Source: Pigoraptor vietnamica
Taxonomy: Eukaryota; Opisthokonta; Filasterea
Direction of reading: 5' to 3'
Assembly (NCBI GenBank): GCA_943704525.1
Contig: CALSCQ010001250.1
Span: forward strand, 1-28,145
Length of the DNA stretch: 28,145 nt
Shown here in pieces: positions 1-10,495 of the stretch. Each line of letters opens with the position of its first letter. Within the stretch, counting starts at the first letter, position 1. The position numbers and the translations under genes were made by a program. Under the pieces are notes generated by a model. It did not search any database, was not told the origin of the DNA, and worked only from the letters and a program-made list of their open reading frames with translations.

Positions 1-630
1 GGGGAGGGGGGGAGGGGAGGGGGGGGAAGGATGCGCTCTACGTGTTATGTGAGAGAGGAGGTCGAGAAGAATGAAGAGTGTTCTGACCGTGTCGCGGAGC
101 ACACCTGTGCTCAACTGATACAGTATTGTAAATTGTCGGCTGCCACAGAATGTCATGAAACCCCAACCTTTTGTTAAACTCCTCTTTGATTCGAAATACA
201 GCGACACACTGACGGTGAGTAATGGTAACGGCTACGCTCTTACTTCACTTACTACACTGGCAGAGCCTGTGACCTCATGTTCGCAAGACGAGTCATGTGG
301 ACAGCTGTTCGACAGCATTATTCGAATGGTAATGCTAGCAGGCGCGACTCGGCCCGTTCGCTGCCGGCTACAGAACTACGGCCGAAATCAGCTTCCGTCA
401 ATGCCGAGCCATGCAGGGCGGCGGCCAAAGACCACTCTCAGTGCAAAGCGCCATGTTTCTCACCGAGTGAACGAGAGAGAAAGGGCAAATGGACGCGTGC
501 ATTCTTAAAAGTGCCTTGGGCAAAGCGCCGATAATTATTGTGGAGTGCCGATGACACTGGCAGCGACGGTGCCGGACACTGCGGAGGCCGGTGTGCGTCG
601 GGAACGAACGACTGAGGACGCCCACAGCCT
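1..630. other. 3' flank of TMEM134-like gene; no gene supported
   Basis: The first 30 bases are almost pure G with A interruptions, a purine tract that could end an intron or a low-complexity spacer. It lacks a telomeric repeat period. The rest has several short open frames on both strands, but none has a recognisable domain, a consistent splice partner or protein-like composition. The segment must hold the 3' untranslated region of the minus-strand gene ending at 631. Nothing else could be identified. Confidence 0.5.
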
Positions 631-1610
631 TCACGTTTCGAAGTAAGGGAGGCTTGAGAACGCATAGCCATCCACGCCTTGGACGACCTGGAAGATCATG
701 TAGCTCTGGTACACTGCGAGTGTGCCGGCAAAATTAACAGATCAGCTCGCTTGCGAGTCATAACAGAAGCGACAAAACCGGCGGTTGACGCAGCCCGCAA
801 GCGCGGTCACACTCGCCCTTGCGCTACAGTTGGCGCACACACACCTCCCGGGATGAAGCACAGCGACCCAACCACGAGGAACACAATCGCATTCGAGAAG
901 CCCATCTCGGCCCACAGCGCCACCGCCGTCACGAGAAACGCCGTCCCGAGCAACAGGAGGGCAAAGGACGCGGCTATTTGGCGCCAGTTCTTGCGAATGG
1001 CGGGGTCGTGCCAGAAGCTGCGCGACGACGGCGTGAGAGGAGAATCCGTTGTGGAGCATCCACAATATAACGACCCACGAATACACTCCTAAGATGGCCG
1101 ACAACACACTCTGGCCGGCACAAATAAGGTAGGCTCAATTTCGTACAATACGAGCACAAGCCATGAGCACACGCATGACCCACCGCAGCCTTCGTTGCTG
1201 TGGCGGTGGCTGTGTTGTTCGCTGAAAGGCACTCTCAGTGTCACAAACGGCAAATCGCACATTGAACACGGCACAGCAGAGACCGGCGGAGGACAGATAT
1301 AGTGTCGTGTGTGTTTGCATGCATACGCGGGTGTGAATGGGCGTCTGTGCGTGTTGTGGACGACGCAGTCAGATCATAAGCTTACCCTGCGCTCCACAGA
1401 GGGCCCCTCGTCCAATTCGACGTCCGAGTCTTCATGAACGACCTGTGCTTGCCAGAATGGCGACACCCCTCAGAGAACGTAGTGGTGCATCTGACGCGCA
1501 CCGTCAAAGCTCTCTGCGTAAGCAAACAAGGAAATACGAAAGAAGCACGAGCACATGCCCATCTCAGTACTCACGCGAGTGAGGGACACATCATCCTCGT
1601 CGTCCGCCAT
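631..1610 (-). CDS. TMEM134: TMEM134-like two-helix membrane protein (TMEM134/TMEM230, DUF872 family)
   Basis: Four exons are inferred: 1610-1575, 1442-1386, 1088-845 and 713-631, joining in frame to 139 residues. The start exon reads MADDEDDVSLTR, and a second acidic exon follows at phase 0. A Ser/Thr-rich stretch then leads to SFWHDPAIRKNW, a first hydrophobic helix (ASFALLLLGTAFLVTAVAL), a short loop, and a second helix ending in the family signature IPGVYQ. The C-terminus ends SLPYFET, very close to the LPYFE end I recall for animal TMEM134. Family members are small proteins of the endomembrane system (endosome, Golgi, ER) with both termini cytosolic; their molecular role is poorly known. 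The two helices and C-terminus are secure. The third-exon acceptor and the 297-nt second intron are less certain, and a further small exon could be hidden there. Confidence 0.83.
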
Positions 1611-2375
1611 GTTGAAAGTTTTTGTACGATGTGTCCACGCAGTCTAACGGGCCTCAAGAGTCAAATCGGCACCACATAATATCAATCACGCACAGGGCCT
1701 TCGCTAGGTTCAAAACGACGAAGGAACGTTGCAGCGCACACGCGTGAAGAAGTGTGCTGTGGGTCGGACGTGCCCCTTGATTGGAGAGCGATCTGAGAAC
1801 ACACCGAGCAGAGGGTGGCACAATATTGATGACGCACCGCGTTACCCTCGTGACCGCATTAGGCAAACGGCCGACCCTTTGGCGCTTACATGGGCAAGCC
1901 GGGTAGATGTGCCCCAACATGGCATCCGTCGAAGTGCAAGACACGGGCGTATAAACCAGCACTGCCCTTGCTTTACACCTCCTGGCAATTGGAGAGGTGC
2001 CTCGTGATCGGCCTTTCGGTCCCAAAGCTCTACGGCAGCGAAGACGCTTGCTTCATGAGTAGCGAAGCATCAACGCCCGTCTGCCCCTCGGCGCGTCAGT
2101 GATAGCCGCATGTCGCACGCAAGCACTGTATTTGCGCTCCCCACAGCTGCGGGCACACACAAACGCGCGCGCAGGGGGTCGCGGCAGACAAACAGAGAGG
2201 GAAAGAAGGGGAACGTAACAGGCTGAAAATTGCGTTGCTCGAATGAAGAACTCAGCTGCCATGTAACGACGCCAACGAAGCCCGAAAAAAAAAAAGAAGC
2301 AAAGAAAGAGGCGGGGAACCCCATAAGAGGAAGTCCAACGCGAGGGCGACCGCGCGCGGGTTCCGCGTATCCCTC
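1611..2375. other. Intergenic region, shared flanks of two minus-strand genes
   Basis: This holds the 5' flank of the TMEM134-like gene and the 3' flank of the cysteine-rich gene. A purine-rich run with eleven consecutive A residues lies at about 2285-2315. No TATA box, conserved ORF or structural RNA was recognised. Confidence 0.5.
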
Positions 2376-3170
2376 TCACATGCAAATGTCCGAGCAGCCG
2401 GCGTTAAGCACACAGTGGCGCTTGCACGCCGACCCGACGGGGCAGTAGCCACCGCGGCACGTGATCGCCGTGTCACAGTCGGTCGCGGGCGCCGTCGCGC
2501 GGACCTCCACGCTCGCCTTCACCGGGACGCACACGAGTTCCTCCGTGGCTTCGTAGCCGTCCGCGCACTCTTCGCATGTCGCGCCCGCATAGCCGGCATT
2601 GCACACAAGCGGCGCAATCTCTTCAACCAGCTCACCCTCGACACCGGGCTCAACGTGGATGGCGGCTTGCTGCGCGTACTCCGCCACCAAACGGCGCGCA
2701 AGGGAAGCGTCCACAACGGCCATCTCGACGTCTCCGGCGCAAACGCCGTCATCATCCACGAGCATCACGGGGAGGTAGCGGCCATTGATATAGACGGCGC
2801 GCCAGTTCGTGGCGTCCTGTGCATTCATCCGCACGCGGCGAATGTCCGCAAGGGTCTCGTTGAGAGAGCGGGGCTCGGCGTCGCTGCACGACGTCAGCAG
2901 GTGCGTGCCGAGGGCGCGCAGAGAATAGCGAAAGTCCTTGCGCACGTGAAAGACGAGCTGCGCAACGGGCGTTGGGTCTTCTCCCACGTTTCCGTCTGCG
3001 GTTGGAAGGCAGCGCTCGAAGCATCCCGCAATGGTGCAGCGCCGGTCGCACTTTTCGCCCTCCCCGCAATAGCCTCCGCCGCACGTCGGGCCGCACGGGA
3101 CAAGCGACGCCGCCGCCACGCACACGAGCGCGGCAAAGACGACCACAGCAACCCACTGCCGCGAGCGCAT
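2376..3170 (-). CDS. Secreted cysteine-rich protein with paired terminal modules and an EGF-like segment
   Basis: This is a single-exon gene of 264 residues. The start at 3170 was chosen over an in-frame upstream codon because it places a classical signal peptide (charged MRSRQW, hydrophobic VAVVVFAALVCVAAA) at the N-terminus. The mature protein starts with a Cys-dense module containing CGGGYCGEGEKCDRRC. A ~115-residue domain without cysteine clusters follows, then an EGF-like segment (CNAGYAGATCEEC), and the protein closes with a module containing CRGGYCPVGSACKRHC. The last module repeats the pattern of the first, suggesting an internal duplication. The protein is predicted to be extracellular or luminal and disulfide-bonded, with no second membrane helix or GPI signal visible. 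I do not recognise a named family and assign no function. Unlike most neighbours it has no introns. Confidence 0.85.
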   Translation of the reverse strand: MRSRQWVAVVVFAALVCVAAASLVPCGPTCGGGYCGEGEKCDRRCTIAGCFERCLPTADGNVGEDPTPVAQLVFHVRKDFRYSLRALGTHLLTSCSDAEPRSLNETLADIRRVRMNAQDATNWRAVYINGRYLPVMLVDDDGVCAGDVEMAVVDASLARRLVAEYAQQAAIHVEPGVEGELVEEIAPLVCNAGYAGATCEECADGYEATEELVCVPVKASVEVRATAPATDCDTAITCRGGYCPVGSACKRHCVLNAGCSDICM

Positions 3171-3507
3171 TTTTGCGTATTTTGTGTCTGCGCAACGCGC
3201 GAGCACGTGTCGCTATCGCAGGCGCGAGATTTTTTGAAATGGGGAATTGTTCGGGTGTGTGTCGTTGTCACTGAGACATCCGGGGTGGACACGCGGGCTT
3301 AACATCCACCCATCGCGCACCCATAGTTCTCCAATACTGGCACTGATTGTGCAGCTGGCATATAGACATAAAAAATATTTTCAATTCGCAAGACGCAAGG
3401 CGACAACGCGGGCGTGTGCGAGTGACCGACGCCATGAGGTGCAACGCGCGCGTGCATTGTGTGCTTGTGCTTGTGCTGTGGATTTCGACAACGCTGCGCC
3501 TGCGTGC
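3171..3507. other. Intergenic region between secreted-protein gene and kinase gene
   Basis: This is the 5' flank of the minus-strand secreted-protein gene and the 3' flank of the kinase gene. A short AT-rich patch with six A residues lies near 3368-3385. A CACGTG hexamer sits near 3204, about 35 bases upstream of the secreted protein's start codon, but this hexamer is common across the window. No gene is supported. Confidence 0.4.
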
Positions 3508-6500
3508 TCACGGGCCAATCCGTGAGCGGGGATGTCGCGCGTCCCTGACGTAGCTGTGGTACAGCAGCTCGCGCGCAAAGGGGCGCTCGTTGGGATTGCT
3601 GCGGGGAACAAAGGAAAACGCAGCAAAGTCAGCAAATGGAACGACAGTGCACCGCACAGTGCGCATGTGAGCCTGTGAGCCAAACCACAAGGGTACGCAC
3701 CGCTTGAGACATAGCCCGAGGAAGTCGTGCGCGGCCGCCGAGAACTGGTCCGGCAATCGCGGGATTTCCGTTCCAGAGCCAATCTGGAAGATGGCCGACA
3801 CGGGACCCAGGTGTGCCCTGCACACGTCACACAGAGGAGTACGGTCAGTGGCGTGCCACGAAAAGAGTTTCAAACGGAGGAAGGACGACGATGGGAGGAA
3901 GAGTGAGTGAAGATGTGTGTGCAAGTGTGCACGCACCATGGTGGAGATCCCGTTCCCATCTCATACAGCACGCAGCCGATGCTCCACATGTCCGACTTGC
4001 GGCCGTAACCGGACTCTGTTACGACCTCCGGGGCCATCCAGTACGGCGTGCCCTCGAGCGACTTGAGGTTGCTGTGGCTTATGTGCTGCACACGCAACCG
4101 GGGGAGGGGGGTGAGTGAGAACGGGCCGAACAAACGAACAAACACACACACAAATAGAATACATTCAATGGAAGTACAGAGAGGCGTGCAATCGCGTTCA
4201 TGCAGAGCGACGGTGTGACCCACGCACCTGGCAGAGCTGCTTTGCGGCGCCAAAGTCGATGAGCTTGATGATCCCAGACGTGTCCACGAGGATGTTCGCG
4301 CCCTTGATGTCACTGCGGAACCAACGGAAGTCTCGGTTACATGCAGGACGTGCACGTGTATGTGGAGAGTGGCTGAGCCAGACTCAGATAAAACACAACG
4401 CACGGGACAGAACACAAGGGCGCGTTTGCGCACACAACCCGCACTACCCTGTCAACAACGCCTCAAATGCACAACGTCATACTTCGGACGCGCATTGACC
4501 CAAACGCACCGGTGGATGACTTCGTTGTCGTGAAGGTATGCGACGCCGTCGAGGATCTGCTTGAGGTAGTGCCGAATGACCTCCTCCTCAAACGCCCCAA
4601 ACTGCGAGAGCATCGACGCAATGGACCCTCCCGACACAAACTCCATGAAGATGTACAGCGAGTTGCCGTCAATGCGCGTCCCGAGGTACGCGACAATGTT
4701 GGGGTGGTGGAGCCGCTTCAGCAGCGTAATCTCCCGCTCGTACACGGCCGTTTGCTGAACGAAACGACCGAGATGTCAGTGCGCGCATTCAAACACACGC
4801 CCGCCCGCCACTCTACAGCTCAAAAGCGCTCGCGTTGCCGCGAAAGCGAGGCCGTCGCAAACACGCACCGATTTGAGGTCCTTCTTGTTGTTGCCCTGTC
4901 CGCCGCCGAGGAAGATCTGCTTGACCGCAATGAGCTCGCCGGTGAGCTTGTTCAGGCCGCAAAACACCTTGGGGAAGGGAAGGACACGGGCGTTAGATTC
5001 GTCGCACAAGTACTCTCGCCTCCACTAAGCGCACAAGTCGTCCCGTGCGCTGGGCACACACATCTACGCCTCGATGGCACTGATTCTCGCGCAAGACGCA
5101 CCTTGCCAAAGGCACCACGACCAAGCAGGTAGCCCTTCTTCCACTGAATGTCCGACTGCTCCTGCGACGTGCTCAAAAAGTTGAACCGGTCGTCACCCAC
5201 GGGTGCGCCGTCCTCTCCGAGGTGCTGCCCGTTCCTGCGTAGGTCGCCGTCGCCGTCGTGCGAAAGCTTCGGCACCGCAGTGTCGTTGAAAGACTGCTGC
5301 TGCCCTTGCGGCTGCTGTTGTTGCTGCTGCTGCGGGAACGACGGCTGTCCGCCATTGCCGTAGCTCGGCGTCTGAGGGTACGACGAACCGATGGGCGGTA
5401 TCAACGGCGACTGCGCAATTTGCGCGGGAGACATTTGGCCGCCAGCCGCTAAACATGGGAGGGGAGAGGATGTAGATATGGTGAGTGAGTGACTGTCGTC
5501 GGACAATTCAAGCGTACACGACCCAAACACGCTGCGACAGACAGAGAATTTCGTGGCAAGTCGTGCGCTGGGAACGGTGACGCTGTCCGCACACGCACCG
5601 ACGTTGAGGGGCGCAAGGCTCATGCTCTTCTGCCGCTTGATCGGCGGAAGGCCGGGCGCGTCGACGTCGATGATATCGATCGTGGGTGCATTGGGATCAA
5701 ACAGCGGCTCGCCCTCCATTGGGTCAAAAAAGTCCTCCGGCATCGGCTGCTGAGGTTGCTGTTGTGGCTGCTGAGGACCGCCGTAGCGACCGGCCGTATT
5801 GCGCTTCTGAAAGTCCACATAGGACGACTTGGCTGCGGGGCGAAAGGACAACGGCAGATGGTGTGAGGCAAGCGGTGGGAAGGGCAGAACAATTCACGCA
5901 ATACATCCATCGCAGCCCAACACATAGCAGTTCGCAAGCGGCCCCGTAACACTCACGCTTTTGCGGCGGCTGGCCATACGTCCCCGGTTGTCCGTACTGC
6001 TGTCCGGGTGGCTGACCGTACTGTCCGGGTGGCTGACCGTACTGCTGCCCGGGTGGCTGACCGTACTGCTGTCCGGGTGGCTGACCGTACTGCTGTCCGG
6101 GTGGCTGACCGTACCCAGGTTGACCCTGCGGCATGCCGCGACCCCCGTTCGCACCGTTCATCGCGCCGTTCGGCATGCCACCATTGGGAACACCGGGTCC
6201 ACCATTCGCAGCCATCTGCGGCTCCATCCCAAACGAGCGCATGTTCGGCACGCGCCTGCCGTGCTTCTGCTGCGGCGGTACTAGCGACTGCGCCTTCGCG
6301 CCCTTCGCAGACGGCGCAAAGCCGCCAAAGCCGTCGAGACTCACGCGCGCAATCGACATGGTCACTTGGCTGCTGTCGATCCCATTCTCGCTGCCGTTGC
6401 CGCTGCTGCCGCCGCCGCCCCCAGACAGGTGCTGCTCACGCATGCGCGCAGAGTAGTTGGGCCCCTGCGGCTGTCCTTGCGCCGCCCGCCGCGCCGTGCT

Positions 6501-9093
6501 GCCGGCTACCTGCGGAAACGGGTTCGCGCTCGTCCCCTCCGACGCACCGTGCACCCGCGGGAGCGCGCCCTTGCCCTGCGAGCTTTTCGTCGCCACCGGC
6601 CCATCTGGCTCGGCACCGCGCGAGTTCACGGGACGCAAGCCGTTGTTGTTGTTCAGCTTCGGCAGCGCCACTCCCTTCTCGCCGCCGCCCTGGACTTTCT
6701 CGGCACCCCCGGCCACCGCGGCCGTCTCTTCATAGTAGCTCTCGCCCGCGGGGGTCGCGCGCTCAACCGCAGATGGATACGCCGGCATGGCGACCTGCAC
6801 GTGCTGCCCGCCCGACGGCGCCTCCGACGCCACGCTGAACGACGCGCGCCCAGACGCCGGCTGTGCGGCCGCGAGCTGCTGCGACGGCCTCTGCGCCTCT
6901 GCGCCCACAGCCTCCGGGTTGTGCATGTTCTGCGGCATGAAGGGAGACGTCTGTATGGACGTCTTGGTGTAGATGGCGTCGATCGCGGCAGCTTGCTGCT
7001 GCTTCGACAGCTCCTCCTCGCGCGCCTTCTGCACGGCCGCCGACTGCGCCTGCTGCTGTGCAGACTGCGCCTGTTGCTGCGCCAGCGCAATCAGCAACTC
7101 CACCTTGCTTCGACTTCGCCGCGTGGGGTTGAACATCGTGAGGAACGACTCCATCGCTGGGTTCTTCGAGGACGTGTCGAGGCCCACGTTGCCCCCTTGG
7201 TACACCGCGAGCTCCTTCCCGCTGCCGTCCTTGTCAGCGAGGTTCGGGTTGCTGTCGTCGAGGAGGCGAATCTTCTGCGCCATCATCTTGTCAAAGCGGG
7301 CCTGCAGCGCGGCGTCGTCCCGCATGCCGTCGAGCGAGCGATCGAACATCATGTTCGCAAAGCCCGTCGTCGCAATTCCTGTGTGTGTTTTGTGTGCGGA
7401 TGTGCGTGATAGTGAGTGCAACGTCAAGATAAAGTAGATTGCCGTGCATTGCAGCCACTATGAAGACCCATATCACGAGAAACAGAAGGTAAAGGGCGAC
7501 ACTACGCACCCTTGAGGAACGTGATCATCTTGGGCCCTCGCGCGACGTCCAGCGCCGTCTTGCCGTTCGAGTCGGGTATGTTGATGTCCGCGCCATACCG
7601 CAAGAGGCACATGGCCGCGTCGTCGTGTCCATTGTACGCCTGCACACAACGGCCATTAGAGGAACGGCATCGACGCAGACATACATTGAGAGCCTAGCAG
7701 ATAAAGACCGCACGCCCAGCAACCGAAGCCACGCTCACAAGCACACCAGAATACACTCGCTCCATGTAGAGTCACTATTTCTCGCATGCGCGTGCGAGGC
7801 GGCAAACGGGCAGCATGCGCACGCACCACAATGTGCATGGGCGTCGTCCCGTTGAATCCCCGCGAGTTGGCGTCGGCGCCGTTCTCGAGCAGCGTAATCA
7901 CGATGCTCGCATAGCCAGTGATCGAGGCGCCGTGCAGCGGCGTGTTCTGAAACTGGTTGCGCGCGTCAATCTGCGCGTGGTCCTTGCACAGCATCGTCAC
8001 GATTTTCCGCGCGACCTTTCCCTTCGCCGCAGACGCGTAGTGCAGGGGCGTGTAGCCATCGGGATCGTGCACGTTCACTTCGGCCTTGCTCCGCAGCAAG
8101 AGCGCAACAACCTCCGCGGGCTTGTACTTCTTGCCCAGGTTCACTGTGTGTATGTGTGTGTGCGGTTGTGTGGGGCAAGTGATGAGCGTGTGATTGTGTG
8201 TTGCACGTGAGTGAATGTGTAATAGAGGCGATTTGGCGAAGGCACAAGCACAGTGTGCGGCATAACATGCAAAATGTGGTGCGCCAAACAACCCACTCTC
8301 TTCGAACATCTGGAGGTCGCGCGTGACGAGGAGCAGCGGCGAGTAGCCCTCCTTGTTCTTGCAGTTGACGTCGGTGAACTGCTGCCGCGAGAGGTACTTA
8401 TTCACCGCGCGGAAATCGCCCGCCCACGACGACTTCATAAAGTCCTCGGCGGTCACCTGCTCGCGCTCGACGGCCTCTGCACGCACGCACACGCACACGC
8501 ACAACTCACTCAGCAACAACCACCCGGGATGAAGGATTCACAACAGCACACGCGCACACGCCACAGGCGCGCTCAACAACAGCCTAGCGACGAAGAATGC
8601 ACGGCAGCAATTGCTGCCCACACCACAGTAATTAAAGAATATCCCGCCAACTCTACGCACCTAACAACTGCGCCCGCATCTCTTCCGGCGCCACGTTGAT
8701 CGCCGTTTCGAGCGCGTTATTTCGCAGCGTCACGTCCGCGTTGTGCTTCAAGAGCGTCGCCACGGCCTGCGCCTTTCCGACCTTCGCCGCCATGATCAGC
8801 GCCGTGTTGCCCGTCTCCTTGTCCTTCGCGTCAATGTCAATCTGCGCCGTCCGATCCGTCAGCAGCTGGACGAGCTTTGAAACGTCCCCCGTTTGCGATG
8901 CGGCCAAAAAGTCGTCAATGCCGGTCGATTTCCCGCTGAACAGCTTCTGCGCAATTTCGTGGTAGGACATGAGCGTCGACCCTTTCCGCGTCTGCATGTG
9001 CGCCCGCGCGCGACTGAACTCGTTCGTGTCCATGTGGTTGAAATCGAACGAATCCAAGTCGCCGGGCGACGTCGGCGAAAACGGCGACGTCAT
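3508..9093 (-). CDS. Ankyrin-repeat MAPKKK (MEKK/STE11-type protein kinase)
   Basis: Thirteen exons join in frame to 1282 residues: 9093-8661, 8476-8297, 8143-7827, 7639-7510, 7378-5957, 5832-5599, 5448-5102, 4967-4869, 4754-4510, 4312-4228, 4085-3937, 3817-3701 and 3598-3508. Residues ~55-350 form an ankyrin array of about six units (for example DGYTPLHYASAAKGK, NTPLHGASITGYASIV, NGKTALDVA). Residues ~354-1000 are low-complexity, with Gln/Ala coiled segments, a GQPPGQQY repeat and a poly-Gln patch. The C-terminal kinase domain is complete: glycine loop GRGAFGKVF, catalytic Lys1037 in IAVK, HRD at 1135-1137 followed by IKGAN, DFG at 1155-1157, and GTPYWMAPE ending at 1184. The GTPYWMAPEV segment and overall spacing are those of MEKK/STE11 kinases, which phosphorylate MAPK kinases in the cytosol; the ankyrin part probably scaffolds or regulates. 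The pathway output is unknown. Ten of its twelve introns begin GTGCGT. Confidence 0.95.
5959..6120 (-). repeat. 24-bp coding tandem repeat (GQPPGQQY) in kinase linker
   Basis: About six copies of a 24-bp unit (plus-strand form CTGTCCGGGTGGCTGACC followed by GTACTG) lie within exon 5 of the kinase gene. They encode Gly-Gln-Pro-Pro-Gly-Gln-Gln-Tyr repeats, one of them a residue shorter. The copies are nearly identical at the DNA level, which suggests recent slippage or unequal crossing-over. The segment is expected to be disordered. Confidence 0.9.
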
Positions 9094-10495
9094 CTTCCCT
9101 CCGCCCCGCGCAAGCGCTTATCCAGCGCAACGCCGAGAGACGAGGGAGGAGGGGGATAGCGACCGCCGCTTACGTCAAGCGAAGGCGCCCCCCACGGCAA
9201 GCCCACGCGGGCCGCCTAGTGTCGTGCGGATGTCCGCAGTCCGTCGCTTAGGTCATCCTGAGGGAGAAAGGCGGGGATGGCGCCCCATTCCCGTGAAGCC
9301 GCCGCCGGCAGCCACCCGAGTCGCCCAGCGAGCGCGAGCCCAAATAGGGCGCGTAATCGGGAAGGGATTAGGCCGGAAAATGTGCGGGTGTGCGTGTATG
9401 TCGGCGTGGGGTGTTTCGGTGCGCGTCTTATGTCGAGAGTCACAGAGAGACAGAGCGACACGAAAATGCGCCGCAGAAAGTGAATAATCCCCCAACGGTA
9501 TGCAGCTACACTCGATAAGAAGAGGAGCCGATGTCAAACAATGGAGAATAGGCGTGCACGTTCGCTCATGTACGCGCGGACGTCCTGCTCCAACAGCGAG
9601 GTCGAGAGAGAAGGAGTGAATGGGGTGTGTGCGGCGTGTGCGGAGAGAGATGCAGCGCCGTGCTCACAGTTTGGCCGTGGGATGGAGAAGGGACAGAGAG
9701 AGAGTTTGGGGTGAGGTGGGTGTTACGAAGCGGGTGCGACTCGAGGGATTACAGTGGAAACGGATGAATTTTTGTCAGAAAACTGGGTGCGAGAGTCAAT
9801 ATAACAGAACGAGTCCACCACCACGGAGAGCAGCGATTGGTGTGGGAAAAATAATCCGCGAATGTCATAGTCATTCCATAGTGAGCGAGTGACAGAAATC
9901 AGCGACAATTAAGGGCGGACGTGTGCTGACGTGCGGCTTCTGGGTACGATTCAATTATTATAAATTTGTATTGAATAAGTACATGATATAACAGAATTGA
10001 ATTTAGGTTGATATCCTTATATGGCAAGTAGTCAGCTGCGTCATCCATGCCTGGCAACGATCCGTTGCCCAGGCACCCAATACAAAATGTATGGAGAGCG
10101 CAAACCCACACCTTGCGTTGCATCTCATACACAATGTATTGAAACGGGTAAACCCCCACCTCTACCCATAAAACTTGGCTAACACCCACTCTTCCTTCCA
10201 ATGTAACATCCACCTTCCACCTACGCTAAACCCTCACCCTGGCCTCGTAGAGTATATTGGCAAGAATGCGCCGCATTTCGGCTTCGAAATTCGCCGCGGA
10301 CATTTTAGAGAGGCGCGTGCGATTAGCCGTCGGCAGCACGGCAAGCCACCGGCGCCGTTGTATCCCCCTTCACGCTCTCCTATGTCACTTTGAGCTGACG
10401 CCGACGGCTTGCACAAGCCCCGCCGAGAACAGCAAGCCCTGTTAAAAGCCCACGCCAGATCTACTCTAGGGTCCAGCTCTATTTACTGCTCCGCA
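9094..10495. other. Intergenic region, 1.4 kb, with an AT-rich patch and inverted repeats
   Basis: This is the 5' flank of the kinase gene and the 3' flank of the receptor-like gene, both on the minus strand. An AT-rich segment spans about 9945-10020, in contrast to the GC-rich surroundings, and is followed by two inverted repeats (10049-10074 and 10078-10141). Just past the receptor gene's stop codon, the minus strand carries AGTAAA near 10481-10486, a possible polyadenylation hexamer. Open frames here are short and show no recognisable domain or splice partners. Confidence 0.5.
10049..10141. repeat. Two adjacent inverted repeats (stem-loop-forming)
   Basis: The first repeat has arms GCCTGGCAACG (10049-10059) and CGTTGCCCAGGC (10063-10074) around a 3-base loop, perfect except for one extra C. 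The second has 16-base arms at 10078-10093 and 10126-10141, matching at 13 of 16 positions with the mismatches together in the centre. They lie about 1 kb upstream of the kinase start codon. They could be a small non-autonomous element remnant, a transcription-factor palindrome (GGCAAC/GTTGCC are RFX-type half sites) or chance. Confidence 0.6.

Noticed and set aside
1-30. Telomere-like G-rich start of the window
   Set aside because: There is no regular unit and no T; it is an irregular G/A tract like the one in the MOB3-like intron.
155-508. Possible small plus-strand gene of 117 residues
   Set aside because: It has no domain, no signal peptide and no splice partner, it overlaps another frame of similar length, and it lies in the 3' flank of the TMEM134-like gene.
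6366-7409. Open frame of 347 residues on the plus strand
   Set aside because: It is antisense to exon 5 of the kinase gene. The Arg/Leu/His-rich product is typical of the complement of Gln/Ala-rich coding DNA.
9899-10213. Possible minus-strand gene of ~104 residues in the 1.4-kb intergenic region
   Set aside because: Its composition follows the local AT-rich DNA, it starts at a non-ATG or arbitrary codon, and no homology or splice context could be recognised.
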